A stretch of DNA of 8,003 bases from JAIBAI01 sp044238875 (GTDB lineage: Bacteria; Bacteroidota; Bacteroidia; M30B66), in contig JBIICM010000113.1 in NCBI GenBank assembly GCA_044238875.1, forward strand, positions 1 to 8,003. Direction: 5' to 3'. The notes under the pieces were generated by a model. That model was given only the letters and a program-made list of their open reading frames with translations. It did no database searches and was not told the DNA's origin. Of the stretch, positions 5,711 to 8,003 are shown piece after piece (within the stretch, counting starts at the first letter, position 1; each line of letters begins with the position of its first letter). A program made the translations under genes and the position numbers.

Positions 5711-5711
5711 T
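5691..5711. promoter_or_regulatory. ATTTGCA-N7-TGCAAAT inverted repeat between divergent operons
   Basis: A perfect 7-bp inverted repeat (5691-5697 and 5705-5711) is centred at 5701 in the 69-bp gap between the two divergent genes. There is no T-run, so it is not a terminator. It could be an operator for a dimeric regulator, or simply the symmetric overlap of two facing promoters. Confidence 0.4.
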
Positions 5712-5722
5712 GAATAAAAGGC

Positions 5723-6682
5723 TTGACTGATAAAGTACTTCACATTACTGATCTTGACCCGGTAGAATTATATGGAGTGAACGATCAGCGGCTGGAGCAG
5801 ATCCGCACATTTTTTCCTGCTCTCACCATTGTTGCAAGGGGTGAAGCACTGAAACTAAAGGGTGAGGCTGATGAGATAGCCTTATTTGAAAAAAAAATCA
5901 ATGAACTGATCAGACATACCCGGCAATATGGCCGCCTCAGCGACGAACTGGTTAAAAAAATTATGAGCAGAGAAAATCAGCAACAGTTGCCTGCACAAGG
6001 CGAAGATCCCGGAGGCGTGATTGTTTATGGGAACAACGGGCTGGTGGTAAAGGCCCGAACGCCCAACCAGCAGCGCATCGTGCAGGCTTCGGTGACCAAC
6101 GACATGGTATTTGCTGTTGGCCCGGCAGGAACCGGAAAAACATATACCGCGGTGGCACTGGCTGTTAAAGCGCTGCGTAACAAGGAGGTCAGGCGTATCA
6201 TTTTGACGCGTCCGGCTGTTGAGGCAGGTGAAAATCTGGGATTCCTGCCCGGTGACCTGAAAGAAAAGCTCGATCCTTATCTGCAACCGCTCTACGATGC
6301 CCTTCTTGATATGCTGCCGCACGATAAGCTCAGCAACTATCTCGAAACAGGTGTGATCCAGATTGCTCCACTGGCATTTATGCGGGGGCGTACACTCGAT
6401 AATGCATTTGTTATTCTTGATGAGGCGCAGAATGCCACAGAAAGTCAGTTGAAAATGTTTCTGACCCGGATGGGGCGTTCGGCAAAATTTCTTATCACCG
6501 GCGACCTCACCCAGATTGATCTGCCTAAAAATCAGCCATCGGGGCTTGTTCAGGCAGTTAAACTTTTATCCAATATCAAGGGTATAGAAATCATTTACCT
6601 TGATACCAGCGATGTGATCCGCCATCATTTAGTAACCTCAATTTTACATGCATATCAGGGTAAGCAACAGGAAGGCGCTTAG
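5723..6682 (+). CDS. phoH: PhoH-like P-loop ATPase
   Basis: This 319-residue cytoplasmic ATPase belongs to the PhoH/PhoL (YbeZ) family, related to the helicase core of superfamily 1; in E. coli, YbeZ works with the RNase YbeY in RNA and ribosome metabolism. A small N-terminal KH-like region (about 1-75) precedes a linker. The PhoH domain then shows PNQQRIVQA (Q-motif-like), Walker A GPAGTGKT (133-140), LTRPAVEAGENLGFLPGD, Walker B VILDEAQN (230-237), the TGDLTQIDLP motif, and a C-terminal region with DVIRHHLV. Motifs are complete. The start is TTG 5723: an in-frame TGA at 5711-5713 and the lack of an upstream ATG leave little choice, and the resulting N-terminus (DKVLHITDLDPVELYGVN) matches the family. 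The gene heads an operon with purC, which it overlaps by 35 bp. Confidence 0.95.
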   Translation: MTDKVLHITDLDPVELYGVNDQRLEQIRTFFPALTIVARGEALKLKGEADEIALFEKKINELIRHTRQYGRLSDELVKKIMSRENQQQLPAQGEDPGGVIVYGNNGLVVKARTPNQQRIVQASVTNDMVFAVGPAGTGKTYTAVALAVKALRNKEVRRIILTRPAVEAGENLGFLPGDLKEKLDPYLQPLYDALLDMLPHDKLSNYLETGVIQIAPLAFMRGRTLDNAFVILDEAQNATESQLKMFLTRMGRSAKFLITGDLTQIDLPKNQPSGLVQAVKLLSNIKGIEIIYLDTSDVIRHHLVTSILHAYQGKQQEGA

Positions 6683-7625
6683 CGCAACTAATTTTACATT
6701 TCAGGGCCAGACAGCCTTCTACAGAGGAAAAGTAAGGGATGTTTATACCATTGAAGATCAATATATGGTAATGGTGGCATCTGATCGCATCTCCGCATTT
6801 GATGTGGTGCTTCCGGAAGGAATACCTTACAAGGGACAGGTACTGAATCAGACGGCTGCTTATTTTCTGCGCCAGACGGCTGCCGCGGTACCTAACTGGT
6901 TGCTGGGTTCACCTGATCCGAACGTGACAGTAGGCTTGGTATGCAATCCTTTCAGGGTTGAGATGGTGATCAGGGGATACCTTGCGGGGCATGCTGCACG
7001 CGAATACGCTGCCGGCAGAAAAACGATCTGCGGTGTGCGCTTGCCGGATGGCCTTCACGACAATGATCGCCTTCACGAACCTGTTATAACACCTACCACA
7101 AAGGCAGAGGCAGGCCATGATCAGGATATCTCACGTGATGAAATACTCAGCAGGGGTATTGTTGCTGAAGCTGATTATGAAATACTGGAGCGCTATACCC
7201 GCGCACTGTTTGAAAAGGGAAGTCAGATGGCCAGAGCGCGCGGACTTCTGCTGGTGGATACCAAATATGAGTTCGGAAAAACGCATGACGGCCGCATTGT
7301 GCTGATTGATGAAATTCATACTCCTGATTCGTCACGCTATTTTTACGCTGAGGGCTATGAAGAGCGCCAGCGCAGCGGTGCAGCCCAAAAGCAATTGTCA
7401 AAAGAATTTGTCAGACAATGGCTGATTGCCAATGGATTTCAGGGGCTTGAAGGCCAGCAGGTGCCGCTGATGACCCCTGAACTGATTGAGGAGGCCTCCT
7501 CAAGGTATATCGAACTCTATGAAACAGTTACGGGTGAAGCCTTTGCACCACGGTCATATGAGGATATTGAAGCGCAGATATACCAATCGGTTACTGATTA
7601 CCTGAAAACATTAAGAAACGCATGA
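6648..7625 (+). CDS. purC: Phosphoribosylaminoimidazole-succinocarboxamide synthase (SAICAR synthetase)
   Basis: The enzyme catalyses ATP-dependent joining of aspartate to CAIR to form SAICAR in de novo purine (IMP) synthesis, in the cytoplasm. It has 325 residues, the longer form resembling yeast Ade1 rather than the ~240-residue E. coli type. Visible motifs are GKVRDVY (27-33, nucleotide-binding loop), ASDRISAFD (44-52), the EMVIRGYLAGHAAREY stretch, ITPTTKAEAGHDQDIS, the signature LLVDTKYEFG (201-210) and IDEIHTPDSSRY (220-231, metal- and aspartate-site region). All look intact. The ATG at 6648 lies within the end of phoH and leaves about eight residues before the conserved KALSATNF start, so a slightly later non-ATG start is possible. 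Its stop overlaps the hldD start as ATGA, indicating coupled translation. Confidence 0.97.
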   Translation: MHIRVSNRKALSATNFTFQGQTAFYRGKVRDVYTIEDQYMVMVASDRISAFDVVLPEGIPYKGQVLNQTAAYFLRQTAAAVPNWLLGSPDPNVTVGLVCNPFRVEMVIRGYLAGHAAREYAAGRKTICGVRLPDGLHDNDRLHEPVITPTTKAEAGHDQDISRDEILSRGIVAEADYEILERYTRALFEKGSQMARARGLLLVDTKYEFGKTHDGRIVLIDEIHTPDSSRYFYAEGYEERQRSGAAQKQLSKEFVRQWLIANGFQGLEGQQVPLMTPELIEEASSRYIELYETVTGEAFAPRSYEDIEAQIYQSVTDYLKTLRNA

Positions 7626-8003
7626 TCGTAATTACAGGAGCAGCCGGCTTTATCGGATCCTGCCTGACGGCCTATCTGAATGAGAAGGGTTTTTATGACC
7701 TGGTACTTGCAGATGATTTCAGCATTGAATCCAAACGGCCCAACTGGGAAAACAAACGTTACACCCAGCTGGTTCACCGTGATCTGCTCGAAAACTGGCT
7801 GGATGCCAATCACCGTTTTGTTCAGTTTGTATTTCACCTGGGCGCAAGAACCGATACCACCGAGTTCAGCGAAGCAGTTTTTAACCGCTTGAATCTCGAA
7901 TATTCAAAAATGGTATGGCATAAATGTGTGGCCTATGGTCTTCCGCTGGTTTATGCTTCTTCGGCGGCAACCTATGGGGCCGGTGAACTGGGTTATAGCG
8001 ACG
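7622..8003 (+). CDS. hldD: ADP-L-glycero-D-manno-heptose 6-epimerase, N-terminal part (cut by window end)
   Basis: The gene starts at ATG 7622, overlapping the purC stop by ATGA, and stays open to the window edge, giving 127 of an expected ~320 residues. It is an extended short-chain dehydrogenase: IVITGAAGFIGS (2-13) is the Rossmann NAD(P)-binding loop, ADDFS (30-34) the second strand end, and VFHLGARTDTTE the third. The run YASSAATYGAG (111-121) contains the SSAATYG motif typical of HldD (RfaD/GmhD), with the catalytic Ser at 114; the Tyr-x-x-x-Lys pair lies beyond the edge. HldD converts ADP-D-glycero-heptose to the L-glycero form for lipopolysaccharide inner core. A related NAD-dependent sugar epimerase cannot be fully excluded from this half, but the motif supports HldD. 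Confidence 0.88.
   Translation, partial: MIVITGAAGFIGSCLTAYLNEKGFYDLVLADDFSIESKRPNWENKRYTQLVHRDLLENWLDANHRFVQFVFHLGARTDTTEFSEAVFNRLNLEYSKMVWHKCVAYGLPLVYASSAATYGAGELGYSD

Noticed and set aside
5691..5711. ATTTGCA palindrome as a transcription terminator
   Set aside because: It lies between two divergent starts, is AT-rich and has no T-tract; an operator or promoter role fits better.
5882..6322. Minus-strand 146-codon open frame inside phoH
   Set aside because: It lies opposite the conserved P-loop ATPase coding sequence and shows no recognisable domain; a shadow frame.
7598..7837. Minus-strand 79-codon open frame over the purC-hldD junction
   Set aside because: The plus strand encodes the Rossmann start of HldD here with an ATGA junction; the opposite frame has no motif.
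1..8003. CRISPR array, tRNA, rRNA or known riboswitch
   Set aside because: No regularly spaced repeat series, cloverleaf or conserved RNA motif was recognised on either strand; the only short repeats are the paired IS-type ends.

Overview
The window reads as a chromosomal segment of a Bacteroidota (Bacteroidetes) bacterium. The evidence is a protein with a type IX secretion C-terminal sorting domain and SprB-like repeats, two families found almost only in this phylum (DUF3078 and DUF4296), promoter-like TAnnTTTG boxes, and a SAM-hydrolase-family / phoH / purC neighbourhood that I recall from this phylum. The finer taxon cannot be read from the sequence.

Layout. Positions 1-106 hold the last ~34 codons of an unrecognised plus-strand gene. 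Positions 107-975 contain no intact gene. They look like an insertion-sequence graveyard: two IS21-type ends (each a pair of short direct repeats spaced exactly 23 bp), two direct copies of an IS3-type terminus, and the C-terminal end of an IS3-family transposase that stops where one IS21-type end begins. Positions 976-2595 (minus) encode a large secreted T9SS cargo protein of unknown function. Positions 2652-3148 (plus) hold a possible 49-codon ORF and a DUF4296 lipoprotein. Positions 3156-5653 (minus) hold, in transcription order, a SAM-hydrolase-family protein, a small ABM-fold monooxygenase-like protein, mscL and a DUF3078 outer-membrane protein. Positions 5723-8003 (plus) hold phoH, purC and the start of hldD.

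Organisation. The SAM-hydrolase and ABM genes overlap by 20 bp. mscL has a convincing promoter of its own and is followed after 8 bp by the DUF3078 gene. On the other side, phoH overlaps purC by 35 bp, and purC overlaps hldD by the ATGA tetranucleotide, so these three look co-transcribed. The two divergent operons share a 69-bp intergenic region with an ATTTGCA/TGCAAAT inverted repeat; promoter-like boxes facing both ways use its arms.

Most of the window is ordinary core-genome content: purine synthesis, an LPS heptose precursor enzyme, osmotic safety and an RNA-metabolism ATPase. I do not see a clear new defence or mobile system. The points most worth a second look are the divergence of the SAM-hydrolase-family protein from the textbook catalytic motifs, the compact bidirectional promoter, the start site of the T9SS protein, and the layered IS remnants.
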